A DNA stretch of 64,000 bases from Salinicoccus carnicancri Crm. Its GTDB lineage: Bacteria; Bacillota; Bacilli; Staphylococcales; Salinicoccaceae. A model generated the notes under the pieces. The model was not told the DNA's origin, did no database searches, and saw nothing but the letters and a program-made list of their open reading frames with translations. The stretch lies in the NCBI RefSeq assembly GCF_000330705.1, contig NZ_ANAM01000006.1:124001-188000 (forward strand), written 5' to 3'. A program made the position numbers and the translations under genes. Each line of letters begins with the position of its first letter. Position 1 is the first letter of the stretch. Shown piece by piece: positions 51,789 to 59,685 of this stretch.

Positions 51789-53060
51789 ATGGGCACAATT
51801 AGCAGAGACAAAGGTCTCGACAACACTCTGAAAGTTATGAAACAGGGCTATCTCTATATGACCAACCAGAGGAAGCGCCTTGGAAGTGAAAATATTTTTG
51901 AAACACGGGCACTCGGCGGAAAAAAGATTATTGTCATCAGCGGTAAAGATGCTGCTGAATTGTTCTATGACAACGACAAGATCGAACGTTCCGGCACACT
52001 GCCAAAACGTGTCGTGAATACATTGTTCGGTAAAGGGGCAATCCACACGACCACGGGTAAAAAGCATATTGACAGAAAAGCCCTGTTCATGTCCCTCATG
52101 ACTGAAGGCAACCTGAAGCATCTGAGGGAACTGACACGCAACCATTGGTACATGAATACCCAGAAGATGGAACAGATGGAACAGATCAACATCTACCGTG
52201 AGTCCATCGTGCAGCTGACCAAGATCGGGACCAAATGGGCCGGCGTACAGGCACCTGAGGAGAAGATTGAAGAGATTGCGACTGACATGGATGTCATGAT
52301 CGACTCCTTCAAAGGTCTCGGCGGAAAATTCAAAGGATATAAAGCGTCTGTGGATGCCCGCAAACGTGTTGAGGACTGGCTTGAAGATCAGATCATCCAA
52401 ACACGCAAAGGCAAAATATTCCCTCCGGAGGGCACTGCACTGTATGAATTCGCCCACTGGGAAGACTATAAAGGAAATCCGATGGATTCCAGGCTCTGCG
52501 CAATCGACCTGATGAACACATTCCGCCCGCTCATCGCCATCAACCGCTTTGTTTCATTCGGTCTCCTTGCGATGCATGAGCATCCGATTACGCGGGAGAA
52601 GATCAAGTCCGATGATGACTATGCATACATGTTCTCCCAGGAAGTAAGAAGGTTCTATCCGTTCGTTCCTTTCCTGCCTGCCAAAGCAAAAACGGACATA
52701 CAGTTCGAAGGGCATCCAATTGAAAAGGATACAATGATTGTTCTCGATATATATGGAACGATGCACCGCGAGGACGTATTTGAAAACCCGGATGATTTCT
52801 ATCCGGAGCGTTTCAGGGACTGGGACGGCAGCCCGTTTGATCTCATACCGCAGGGCGGTGGAGACTATTACACGAACCACCGTTGTGCCGGAGAGTGGAT
52901 GACGATCATCATCATGGAAGAGACGATGAAATACTTTGCCGGTCGTGTGACCTATGATGTGCCTGAACAGGATCTTACCGTAGACCTTAACAGTATTCCA
53001 GGCTATGTGAAAAGCGGATTCATCATTGAAAATCTCCGTGAAGTCGTGGACCGCAAATAA
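51789..53060 (+). CDS. oleT: CYP152-family P450: OleT-like fatty acid decarboxylase / peroxygenase
   Basis: A 423-residue soluble P450 that is collinear with OleT of Jeotgalicoccus (422 residues), with long identical stretches recalled across the protein. Enzymes of this family use hydrogen peroxide to decarboxylate fatty acids to terminal alkenes or to hydroxylate them. The heme ligand is in NHRCAGEW (Cys366). The carboxylate-binding arginine is in NTFRPLIAINRF (Arg246), and the helix I Pro follows it. The residue that favours decarboxylation is kept as His in GKGAIHTTTG (His86, equivalent to OleT His85), where hydroxylating relatives have Gln; Phe80 matches OleT Phe79. ATG 51789 has GGAGGAGAG upstream. 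No redox partner is nearby, as expected for a peroxygenase. Product profile is inference. Confidence 0.9.
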   Translation: MGTISRDKGLDNTLKVMKQGYLYMTNQRKRLGSENIFETRALGGKKIIVISGKDAAELFYDNDKIERSGTLPKRVVNTLFGKGAIHTTTGKKHIDRKALFMSLMTEGNLKHLRELTRNHWYMNTQKMEQMEQINIYRESIVQLTKIGTKWAGVQAPEEKIEEIATDMDVMIDSFKGLGGKFKGYKASVDARKRVEDWLEDQIIQTRKGKIFPPEGTALYEFAHWEDYKGNPMDSRLCAIDLMNTFRPLIAINRFVSFGLLAMHEHPITREKIKSDDDYAYMFSQEVRRFYPFVPFLPAKAKTDIQFEGHPIEKDTMIVLDIYGTMHREDVFENPDDFYPERFRDWDGSPFDLIPQGGGDYYTNHRCAGEWMTIIIMEETMKYFAGRVTYDVPEQDLTVDLNSIPGYVKSGFIIENLREVVDRK

Positions 53061-53074
53061 TAGGACGGATCAAG

Positions 53075-53101
53075 GCAGTACCGCACAGGTGCTGCTTTTT
53101 T
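53075..53101 (+). terminator. Terminator after the P450 gene
   Basis: GCAGTACC (53075-53082) pairs with GGTGCTGC (53088-53095) with one G-U pair, followed by TTTTTT. It starts 15 bases after the stop. Confidence 0.8.
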
Positions 53102-53106
53102 GCATG

Positions 53107-53137
53107 AAAAAGCCGGGTTCCATATGGAACCCGGCTT
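53107..53137. terminator. Perfect palindromic terminator between P450 and rhodanese genes
   Basis: AAGCCGGGTTCC and GGAACCCGGCTT form a perfect 12-bp stem (14 bp if the central ATAT pairs). A runs on the left and T on the right make it functional for both strands. It ends the leftward rhodanese gene and backs up the P450 terminator. Confidence 0.85.
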
Positions 53138-53152
53138 TCATGCCTCAAAGTG

Positions 53153-53458
53153 TCAAATATGGTTGACCGGCCCTTCGTAGGATGACATGCCCCCCAGCAC
53201 GTTCACAGCCTCGTAACCGTTTTCGAGCAGATAGTTCTGCACGTTTTCACTGCGTTTCCCCGATCGGCAGATGACATAGTATTTCTTGTCCTTATCGAGG
53301 CTTGCTAAGGTACTCTCGAAGTTTGACATTGGATAATGGACCGCCCCGGGGATGAATCCTGTTTCCTCGAGCTCCGGCGTTTCCCTGACATCTATGAGGA
53401 CATTGCCTTCGTTCCTGACTGCATCGCCGACTTTGCTGATATCAATTGTTTCTGCCAT
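53153..53458 (-). CDS. Single-domain rhodanese-like protein
   Basis: A 101-residue protein made of one rhodanese domain. Recognisable parts are NVLIDVRETPELEETGFIPGA (N-terminal CH2A/aspartate region, given here as residues about 19-38), HYPMSNF and the active-site loop YVICRSGKRSENV with a catalytic cysteine (about residue 60). Such proteins carry sulfur as persulfide or act in sulfide detoxification; the substrate cannot be told. ATG 53458 has AGGAGGCGC upstream; an in-frame start further upstream has no ribosome site. It is monocistronic and lies between oleT and rsgA. Confidence 0.88.
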   Translation of the reverse strand: MAETIDISKVGDAVRNEGNVLIDVRETPELEETGFIPGAVHYPMSNFESTLASLDKDKKYYVICRSGKRSENVQNYLLENGYEAVNVLGGMSSYEGPVNHI

Positions 53459-53495
53459 TTTAATGCGCCTCCTGATATAGTAATACACTACATAT

Positions 53496-53524
53496 TTTAT
53501 CATAAAGAATTAAACTGTTATAAT
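53496..53524 (+). promoter_or_regulatory. Promoter candidate for rsgA
   Basis: An extended -10, TGTTATAAT (box at 53519-53524), lies 30 bases before rsgA. The -35 (TTTATC, 53496-53501) is poor but correctly spaced at 17 bases. Confidence 0.5.
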
Positions 53525-53554
53525 AAAGTAAAACAGTCCAAACAGGGGTGAGGT

Positions 53555-54421
53555 ATGATAAAAGGCAGAATCATCAAGGCGTTGAGCGGATTTTATTATG
53601 TGGAGAATGACGGTGCCGTCTATGAGACCCGTGCGAGAGGGAAGTTCAGAAAGACGCAGGAGACACCGCTTGTCGGGGATTTCGTAACGTTCCAGATAGA
53701 AAATGAAAGCGGCGGCTATATAAATGAAATACATGAGCGGAAAAATTCACTCATCCGTCCGCCGGTGGCGAACATCGACCAGCTCCTCGTGACGATGAGC
53801 ATGAAATCCCCGGACTTCAACTACTATCTTCTGGACCGTTTCCTCGCCTATGCAGAAGCCCACGATATGGAGCCTGTGATCATCATTACAAAAAAGGACC
53901 TTGATGACGATCCGACAAAGCACGAGGAGATCAGGGGGGTATATGCAAACATCTATCCCGTGCATTTCACTGATCAGGAACACATCGGTGAAGACCTGAA
54001 AGGGATCTTCCGGGACAGGCTGAGTGTGCTGGCCGGACAATCCGGCGTGGGGAAGTCGACCCTGCTCAATACGCTTGTGCCGGATCTTGGGCTCGGCACG
54101 GGTGAGATATCAGGTGCGCTGAACCGCGGCAGGCATACGACACGGCATGTCGAACTCGTCCGTACCGGCGGTGGTCTGATAGCCGATACCCCGGGTTTCA
54201 GTACGATAGAATTCACGGATATCGATAAATACAATATCAAGTACTGCTTCCCTGATTTCAATGAGTACAGTACATCATGCAAATTCAGGGAATGCTCCCA
54301 CATCAATGAGCCAAAATGCGGTGTGAAAGCTGCCGTCGCTTCCGGTGAACTCACCCGGAGCCGTTACAGCAGCTACCTTGCCATCCATCAGGAAATAGAA
54401 AACAGAAAAGAGAGGTACTGA
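53555..54421 (+). CDS. rsgA: Ribosome small-subunit-dependent GTPase RsgA (YloQ/CpgA)
   Basis: A 288-residue circularly permuted GTPase that assists 30S maturation. An N-terminal OB domain (about residues 1-65) precedes the G domain, with G4 ITKKDLDD (about 110-117) before G1 GQSGVGKSTLLN (about 160-171) and G3 DTPGFSTIEF (about 211-220). The zinc motif CKFRECSHINEPKCGV lies near 242-257. It usually follows prkC directly; here the P450 and rhodanese genes separate them. Confidence 0.96.
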   Translation: MIKGRIIKALSGFYYVENDGAVYETRARGKFRKTQETPLVGDFVTFQIENESGGYINEIHERKNSLIRPPVANIDQLLVTMSMKSPDFNYYLLDRFLAYAEAHDMEPVIIITKKDLDDDPTKHEEIRGVYANIYPVHFTDQEHIGEDLKGIFRDRLSVLAGQSGVGKSTLLNTLVPDLGLGTGEISGALNRGRHTTRHVELVRTGGGLIADTPGFSTIEFTDIDKYNIKYCFPDFNEYSTSCKFRECSHINEPKCGVKAAVASGELTRSRYSSYLAIHQEIENRKERY

Positions 54422-54423
54422 AC

Positions 54424-55068
54424 ATGGTTAAAATACTGCCCTCGCTGCTTGCAGCGGATTTTACAGCTTTGGGTGAAAATATCAGGGATATGGAGGCGGC
54501 AGGTGCCGATATCTTCCATCTCGATATAATGGACGGCCGGTTCGTCCCGAATATCTCCTACGGCCTGCCGGTGGTGGAGGCCATTGCAAAAGAGGCATCC
54601 ATTCCGCTCGATGTACATCTTATGACACAGGACCCGGGACAGTTCATTCCGGAATTTGCGGATATGGGGGTGGACATGGTGTCATTCCATGTGGAAGCGA
54701 CCCCCCACCCGCACCGTGTCATGCAGCTGATACAGAACCGCGGGATGAAAGCCGGGATTGTACTCAATCCCCACACTTCCGCAGACAGCATCAGGTATCT
54801 TCTGCCTGAGGTGGACTATGTGCTTGTCATGACAGTGAACCCGGGATTCGGCGGCCAGGAGTTCATTTCTTCCTGCGTGGATAAAATCAGTGAGCTCGAT
54901 GGAATGAGGAAAAAACATGGATATGATTTTGAAATAGAAGTGGACGGCGGCATCAATGATGAAACCGCCGCAATATGTACAGGGGCAGGCGCCGGACTGC
55001 TTGTCAGCGGCTCACATCTGTTCAGTTCCCCGGACTGGAAACAGGCTGTCGCTGCACTGAAAGGATAG
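54424..55068 (+). CDS. rpe: Ribulose-phosphate 3-epimerase
   Basis: A 214-residue TIM-barrel enzyme of the pentose phosphate pathway, interconverting ribulose 5-phosphate and xylulose 5-phosphate. KILPSLLAADFTALGENI (residues 3-20), HLDIMDGRFVPNISYG (about 33-48), DVHLMTQDP and MTVNPGFGGQEFI (about 138-150) hold the metal and phosphate ligands. It starts 2 bases after rsgA. Confidence 0.97.
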   Translation: MVKILPSLLAADFTALGENIRDMEAAGADIFHLDIMDGRFVPNISYGLPVVEAIAKEASIPLDVHLMTQDPGQFIPEFADMGVDMVSFHVEATPHPHRVMQLIQNRGMKAGIVLNPHTSADSIRYLLPEVDYVLVMTVNPGFGGQEFISSCVDKISELDGMRKKHGYDFEIEVDGGINDETAAICTGAGAGLLVSGSHLFSSPDWKQAVAALKG

Positions 55069-55073
55069 ATGAT

Positions 55074-55703
55074 ATGCACATGAATGTAATAGTACGTGCT
55101 GAAGCGGATTATACTGAGGAAATACTAAAAGAAAGGGCCGGAGAATCCTGGGCAGGGGTGGACCACGGTGTGGTGCTGCTGCTTGAGGCCGGAATCATGC
55201 CGGAGTACAGTTACGGTGACTTTGATTCGATTACTGAAGCGGAGAGGGAGTTCATCACCAGGCAGCTGGATATAGATCCTGTGCCCGCTGAAAAGGACGA
55301 TACCGACCTCGCCCTCTGTCTGGGCGATCTCGTGGGGAGGGGGTACAGTACCATCAATGTTTTCGGTGCGACGGGCGGCAGGATGGATCATGCCCTGGGG
55401 AACATCCACCTGCTCATGCATGAAGCACTCCGCACCACGGATATAAGGGTCATCGACCGGCAGAATGTGGTAAGCCTGCTTACTCCGGGTGCACATGAAG
55501 TATTGCGTCAGGAGGGAATGGAATATATATCCTTCCTGCCATTTAATGATGAAACCGTGCTGTCGCTCGAGGGCTTCAAGTATGAACTTGATGAAGAGCG
55601 GCTTGGATTCGGCACAACGCTCACTATAAGCAACGAATTTATCAATAATAAAGGGAATGTGTATACAGACAGTGACATTCTTATGATACAATCCATAGAC
55701 TAG
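55074..55703 (+). CDS. thiN: Thiamine pyrophosphokinase
   Basis: A 209-residue enzyme that converts thiamine to thiamine pyrophosphate with ATP. The N-terminal catalytic domain has GDFDSITEAE (about residues 47-56), EKDDTDLALCLGD (about 71-83) and FGATGGRMDHALGNIHLL (about 97-114). A C-terminal beta domain follows. ATG 55074 has AAAGGA upstream; ATG 55080 is an alternative. Position after rpe is conserved in Bacillota. Confidence 0.93.
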   Translation: MHMNVIVRAEADYTEEILKERAGESWAGVDHGVVLLLEAGIMPEYSYGDFDSITEAEREFITRQLDIDPVPAEKDDTDLALCLGDLVGRGYSTINVFGATGGRMDHALGNIHLLMHEALRTTDIRVIDRQNVVSLLTPGAHEVLRQEGMEYISFLPFNDETVLSLEGFKYELDEERLGFGTTLTISNEFINNKGNVYTDSDILMIQSID

Positions 55704-55721
55704 CATGAAAGAGGTGATCGG

Positions 55722-56423
55722 ATGATGTTCATGGGTGCAGTTGCCAACGGTCTGGCAATTGTCATTGGGGGCCTGCTGGGCCTGATATTCACTTTCATAC
55801 CCGAACCGATAAAAGATTCAATCATGAAGATCCAGGCGCTTGTCATCATGACACTCGGGATTCAGATGGTTGTCGAGGCGGAGGATATCATCGTGACACT
55901 CCTCAGTCTGATCATCGGTGTGGTCATAGGGGAAGTGATCCGTCTTGAAGAGCAGCTGAACCGCTTCGGACACTGGATGGAGTTCAAGCTCGGGGATAAG
56001 CATGCCGGCAACCTTTCCCAGGGATTCGTCTCGGGTACACTCGTATTCATCGTCGGTGCGATGGCAATCGTCGGCGGGCTTGATGCAGGACTCAGAGGAT
56101 CGAACGAAGTACTGTACACCAAATCGATTATGGATTTCTTCATTGCCATAGTCATGACCACGACCTACGGTCTCGGAGTGATCATTTCCGGAGTGCCGGC
56201 CTTCCTCTATGAATCGGGAATCATCGTTTCCGCTTCACAGATTGCCCGTCTCATCCCGGAGTATATACTCGATCAGATGATACTTCAGGTATCGGCGACC
56301 GGCGGTGTCATCCTGCTGGCCATCGGTCTCAATATGCTGAACGTGACGCAAATGAGAGTGGGGAATATGATTCCCTCCATCTTCACGGCAATGGCAATGG
56401 TCTACATCATAAATATTTTCTGA
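55722..56423 (+). CDS. DUF554-family integral membrane protein
   Basis: A 233-residue polytopic protein of the DUF554 (YdfK-like) family, with about six or seven hydrophobic segments and glycine-rich starts such as GAVANGLAIVIGGLLGLIF. EEQLNRFGHWMEFKLG and SQGFVSGTLVFIVGAMAIVGG are typical family sequence. Its function is unknown; a transporter role has been suggested for the family but cannot be supported here. It is 18 bases after thiN and ends in a terminator. Confidence 0.85.
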   Translation: MMFMGAVANGLAIVIGGLLGLIFTFIPEPIKDSIMKIQALVIMTLGIQMVVEAEDIIVTLLSLIIGVVIGEVIRLEEQLNRFGHWMEFKLGDKHAGNLSQGFVSGTLVFIVGAMAIVGGLDAGLRGSNEVLYTKSIMDFFIAIVMTTTYGLGVIISGVPAFLYESGIIVSASQIARLIPEYILDQMILQVSATGGVILLAIGLNMLNVTQMRVGNMIPSIFTAMAMVYIINIF

Positions 56424-56429
56424 ATCAGT

Positions 56430-56457
56430 CCCCGGACCGCCATCCGGGGGTTTTTTT
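56430..56457 (+). terminator. Terminator after the DUF554 gene
   Basis: CCCCGGA (56430-56436) pairs with TCCGGGG (56443-56449) and is followed by a run of T. It lies 6 bases after the stop. Confidence 0.85.
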
Positions 56458-56484
56458 GCACCCCGGATGGTATAATGAGGATAT

Positions 56485-56516
56485 AAAAAATCCACCCGGG
56501 ATACCCCGGATGGATC
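56485..56516 (-). terminator. Terminator downstream of rpmB (leftward)
   Basis: On the minus strand ATCCATCCGGGG pairs with CCCGGGTGGAT (one mismatch) and is followed by TTTTTTATAT. It closes rpmB 11 bases after its stop. Confidence 0.8.
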
Positions 56517-56526
56517 GTGTACGGCA

Positions 56527-56715
56527 TTATACGCGCTGTACTTTGCCAGATTTGAGTGCACGGGCGGAAACCCAGACTTTTTTCGGTTTACCGTCAACCA
56601 TGATTCTTACTTTCTGAAGGTTCGCACCGAAGCTTCTCTTGTTGGCGTTCATAGCGTGTGAACGGTTGTTCCCGGAAGCTGCTTTGCGTCCTGTGAAATA
56701 GCAGATTTTAGACAT
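56527..56715 (-). CDS. rpmB: 50S ribosomal protein L28
   Basis: A 62-residue basic protein beginning [20 protein letters not shown], with [11 protein letters not shown] and the C-terminal [14 protein letters not shown], typical of L28. Only one cysteine is present, so this is the form without a complete zinc ribbon. It is transcribed leftward, divergent from the Asp23-family gene, the usual arrangement in Bacillota. A strong promoter lies at 56782-56810. Confidence 0.97.
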   Translation of the reverse strand: MSKICYFTGRKAASGNNRSHAMNANKRSFGANLQKVRIMVDGKPKKVWVSARALKSGKVQRV

Positions 56716-56781
56716 GTTGTCATCTCCCTCTTATAAAGATTTAGGTAATGATTGATTGCTTTATTCATAGCATACTATAAT

Positions 56782-56810
56782 ATAATACATGATTGGAACT
56801 TGATTGACAA
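56782..56810 (-). promoter_or_regulatory. Promoter of rpmB
   Basis: On the minus strand TTGTCA (56805-56810) and TATTAT (56782-56787) are separated by exactly 17 bases, 5 of 6 matches each, 66 bases before the gene. This fits a highly expressed ribosomal protein gene. Confidence 0.75.
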
Positions 56811-56854
56811 GTGATTTTATATTCATATGAAAATGGAAAACTGTCGGATTAAGC

Positions 56855-56884
56855 TTGTATTTACAGCATATTTTTGATTATAAT
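56855..56884 (+). promoter_or_regulatory. Promoter of the Asp23-family gene and fakA
   Basis: TTGTAT (56855-56860) and a perfect TATAAT (56879-56884) are separated by 18 bases, 26 bases before the start codon. Confidence 0.65.
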
Positions 56885-56910
56885 TAAATGATGTGTCAGG
56901 GGGGAACGAT

Positions 56911-57279
56911 ATGACATTGGAAATAAGGAACGAGATGGGCAGTATAGACATTGCAATCGATGTAATCGCAAACATTGCCGGCAACGCCGTAGTGGAGAGC
57001 TATGGAGTGGTGGGAATGGCGTCAAAGCACCAGGTGCGCGACGGTTTTGCAGAGCTGCTCGGTAAAGAAAATTATGCACGCGGTGTAATCATTGAAAATA
57101 ACGAAGGCAGTCTGGATGTGGACCTGTATATCATAGTCGGATACGGCATCAAAATATCCGAGGTGGCAGCGAATGTCCAGTCCACTGTTAAATATAATCT
57201 TGAAAAGACACTCGGACTGAATATCAATGCTGTGAATATTTATGTGCAGGGAGTCAGGATCATCAATTCTGAGGATTGA
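56911..57279 (+). CDS. Asp23/Gls24-family envelope stress protein (YloU)
   Basis: A 122-residue Asp23 (DUF322) protein. IDIAIDVIANIAGNAVVESYG and VDLYIIVGYGIKISEVAANVQ are the conserved strands and helix of the family (seen at residues about 11-30 and 72-91). In B. subtilis the syntenic gene is yloU, upstream of the fatty acid kinase gene yloV; Asp23 relatives are membrane-associated proteins linked to cell-wall stress. ATG 56911 follows GGGGGGAAC; a GTG at 56893 lies before that site and is not favoured. Confidence 0.9.
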   Translation: MTLEIRNEMGSIDIAIDVIANIAGNAVVESYGVVGMASKHQVRDGFAELLGKENYARGVIIENNEGSLDVDLYIIVGYGIKISEVAANVQSTVKYNLEKTLGLNINAVNIYVQGVRIINSED

Positions 57280-57301
57280 TCAGGGAGGATTTACGATAGC
57301 A

Positions 57302-58936
57302 ATGAATAAGATAGATGGCAGAATGTTTAAAAATATGATTTTGAGTGGTGCCGAAAATCTCCGGCAGCATGCTGAATATGTGGATTCATTAAACGTCTTC
57401 CCTGTCCCGGACGGTGATACAGGCACGAATATGAACCTTTCGATGACTTCCGGGGCGAATGAGGTCGAGGATAAGGACGAAACCCACATCGGAACAATCG
57501 GGAAATATTATTCGAAAGGGCTGCTGATGGGTGCGAGGGGCAATTCCGGCGTCATCCTGTCACAGTTGTTCAGAGGATTTTCAAAAGCGATCGAGGGCAA
57601 GGCTGAAATAGGTGCCCCGGAATTCGCAGATGCGCTCGAGGCTGGCGTGAGGACAGCATACAAGGCAGTCATGAAACCGGTCGAGGGCACGATCCTCACG
57701 GTTGCCAAGGATTCATCTGCCGTTGCAGAAGGTGCTGCAGGTAAAGACGGTTCTGTAATCAGCGTGATGGAAGCCGTGATCAAAGAGGCGAAGGCTTCGC
57801 TCGAACGCACCCCGGACCTGCTGCCGGTCTTAAAGGAAGTCGGCGTCGTGGATTCCGGCGGCCAGGGGCTTGTCTATGTGTATGAAGGGTTCCTTGCCGC
57901 GCTCAAGGGCGAGAAGCTGGAAATGAGGAGCACGAAAGTGGATACGGAAACATTCGTCGAGGATGTACATGAATTCGAGGAATTCATGACGGTCGAAGAT
58001 ATTGAATACGGCTTCTGTACCGAATTCATGGTACGCTTTGAAGAGGGGAAACGGGAATTCGACGAAGATGCATTCCGCAGCGATATGAGCGAATTCGGTG
58101 ATTCCCTGCTCGTGATCTCGGATGATGAAATCGCAAAAGTCCATGTGCATACTGAAACACCGGGCGAGGCAATGACATACGGCGCGACGTACGGTGAACT
58201 CATCAAGATGAAGATTGAAAACATGCGTGAGCAGTTCCGGGCAATCCAGGAGAAAAAAGGTCCGAAAGAGAAGAAGTCATACGATACAGCTGTAATCACC
58301 GTATCGTCCGGAGAAGGAATCGACAAACTCTTCAGGAGCATCGGTGCCACACATATCATTGCCGGCGGACAGACGATGAACCCGTCCACAGAAGACATAC
58401 TTAAGACCATCGAAGGTGAAGATGTCAAAAAGGCCATCATCCTCCCCAACAATAAAAACATAGTCATGGCTGCCGAACAGGCACGGGATATGCTGGATAT
58501 TCCAGCGACCGTCATCCCGACCACATCTATCCCGGAAGGTCTCGCCGGCCTTCTGTCATATTCTCCCGAAGCATCGCTTCAGGACAACCAGGATGCCATG
58601 CAGGAATCCCTTGAATATGTGAAGACCGGACAGGTGACATATGCGGTTCGCGATACACAGATTGACGGCATGAAAATTAAAAAAGATCAGCATATGGGAA
58701 TCAATGAAGGCGAAATCACAGCCGCGGATGATTCCCGGGAAAAAACATTGAAGACACTGATTGAATCAATGCTTGATGACGATTCTGAAATCGTAACGAT
58801 CCTGATCGGCGAAGAGGGCAGCCGTGAAGAAGTGGACCGCATTGTGGAATCGATTGAAGCTGAATATGACGAGGTTGAATTTGAAGTTCACGATGGTCAG
58901 CAGCCGGTGTACAGTTACCTGCTATCTGTAGAATAG
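57302..58936 (+). CDS. fakA: Fatty acid kinase, ATP-binding subunit FakA (YloV)
   Basis: A 544-residue protein with an N-terminal DhaL-like ATP-binding domain (about residues 1-200; metal aspartates in PVPDGDTGTNMN at about 34-45), a middle domain (about 210-310) and a C-terminal EDD-type domain resembling FakB. With FakB it phosphorylates exogenous fatty acids to acyl phosphate, the PlsX/PlsY substrate. plsX begins later in the window at 63874. GGGAGG ends about 13 bases before ATG 57302, which is wide spacing. Family N termini support this start. Confidence 0.94.
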   Translation: MNKIDGRMFKNMILSGAENLRQHAEYVDSLNVFPVPDGDTGTNMNLSMTSGANEVEDKDETHIGTIGKYYSKGLLMGARGNSGVILSQLFRGFSKAIEGKAEIGAPEFADALEAGVRTAYKAVMKPVEGTILTVAKDSSAVAEGAAGKDGSVISVMEAVIKEAKASLERTPDLLPVLKEVGVVDSGGQGLVYVYEGFLAALKGEKLEMRSTKVDTETFVEDVHEFEEFMTVEDIEYGFCTEFMVRFEEGKREFDEDAFRSDMSEFGDSLLVISDDEIAKVHVHTETPGEAMTYGATYGELIKMKIENMREQFRAIQEKKGPKEKKSYDTAVITVSSGEGIDKLFRSIGATHIIAGGQTMNPSTEDILKTIEGEDVKKAIILPNNKNIVMAAEQARDMLDIPATVIPTTSIPEGLAGLLSYSPEASLQDNQDAMQESLEYVKTGQVTYAVRDTQIDGMKIKKDQHMGINEGEITAADDSREKTLKTLIESMLDDDSEIVTILIGEEGSREEVDRIVESIEAEYDEVEFEVHDGQQPVYSYLLSVE

Positions 58937-58942
58937 ACATAA

Positions 58943-58977
58943 TGGCCACACGGGTTGTACAATCCGTGTGGCCTTTT
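58943..58977 (+). terminator. Terminator after fakA
   Basis: GGCCACACGG and CCGTGTGGCC form a perfect 10-bp stem (with further G-T/A-T pairing towards a TTGTACAA loop), followed by TTTTT. sdaAB starts 30 bases later without an obvious promoter. Confidence 0.9.
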
Positions 58978-59006
58978 TGAAAAGAACGTCAATGAGGAGG
59001 ATTACC

Positions 59007-59672
59007 ATGAAATATAAAAGCGTATTTGACATTATCGGACCGGTGATGGTTGGACCATCATCCTCCCATACCGCCGGGGCGGCGAGAATCGGGCTCCTAG
59101 CCCGCAGCCTGTTCGGCGGACAGCCGGATCATGTGGATATATATCTTTACGGCTCATTCAGGGATACGTACAGGGGGCACGGCACCGATGTCGCACTCAT
59201 CGGCGGGCTGCTCGGATTTGACACTGATGATGACCGTATCATCACAGCGGAGGAGAAGGCAAGGGAAGCCGGCATGCATGTCCAGTTCATAGAGATGGAG
59301 GAGGAACGGTCACACCCGAATACGGCACTCCTGCACCTTGTCAGAGGTCAGGAGCGGCTGACGGTGGAGGGCATCTCCATCGGCGGCGGCAAGATAGAGC
59401 TTGTAAGCATCAATGATTACGACATCAATGTATCGGGCAACTATCCGACGCTCCTCATTTTCCACAAGGATACTTTCGGTACGATTGCGCGTGTAACGAC
59501 GATACTCGGCAACAACGAGATAAACGTCAGCCAGATGAATGTATCACGCAAGGAAAAAGGGGACATTGCACTGATGACGATCGAACTCGACGATGAAATC
59601 GAAGATTACATCATCGAAGAGATAAATGGAGCTGAAGGCGTCGACAGAGTCATAGAAATGGAAGAAAGCTAG
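59007..59672 (+). CDS. sdaAB: L-serine ammonia-lyase, beta subunit
   Basis: A 221-residue subunit of the iron-sulfur L-serine dehydratase, which deaminates serine to pyruvate and ammonia. The family motif GPVMVGPSSSHTAGAARIG (about residues 12-30) and a C-terminal ACT domain (about 145-220, with TILGNNEINVSQMNVSR) are present. ATG 59007 has GAGGAGG upstream. sdaAA follows 13 bases later. This pair lies between fakA and recG in B. subtilis too. Confidence 0.95.
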   Translation: MKYKSVFDIIGPVMVGPSSSHTAGAARIGLLARSLFGGQPDHVDIYLYGSFRDTYRGHGTDVALIGGLLGFDTDDDRIITAEEKAREAGMHVQFIEMEEERSHPNTALLHLVRGQERLTVEGISIGGGKIELVSINDYDINVSGNYPTLLIFHKDTFGTIARVTTILGNNEINVSQMNVSRKEKGDIALMTIELDDEIEDYIIEEINGAEGVDRVIEMEES

Positions 59673-59685
59673 GAGGGTCGGATAT

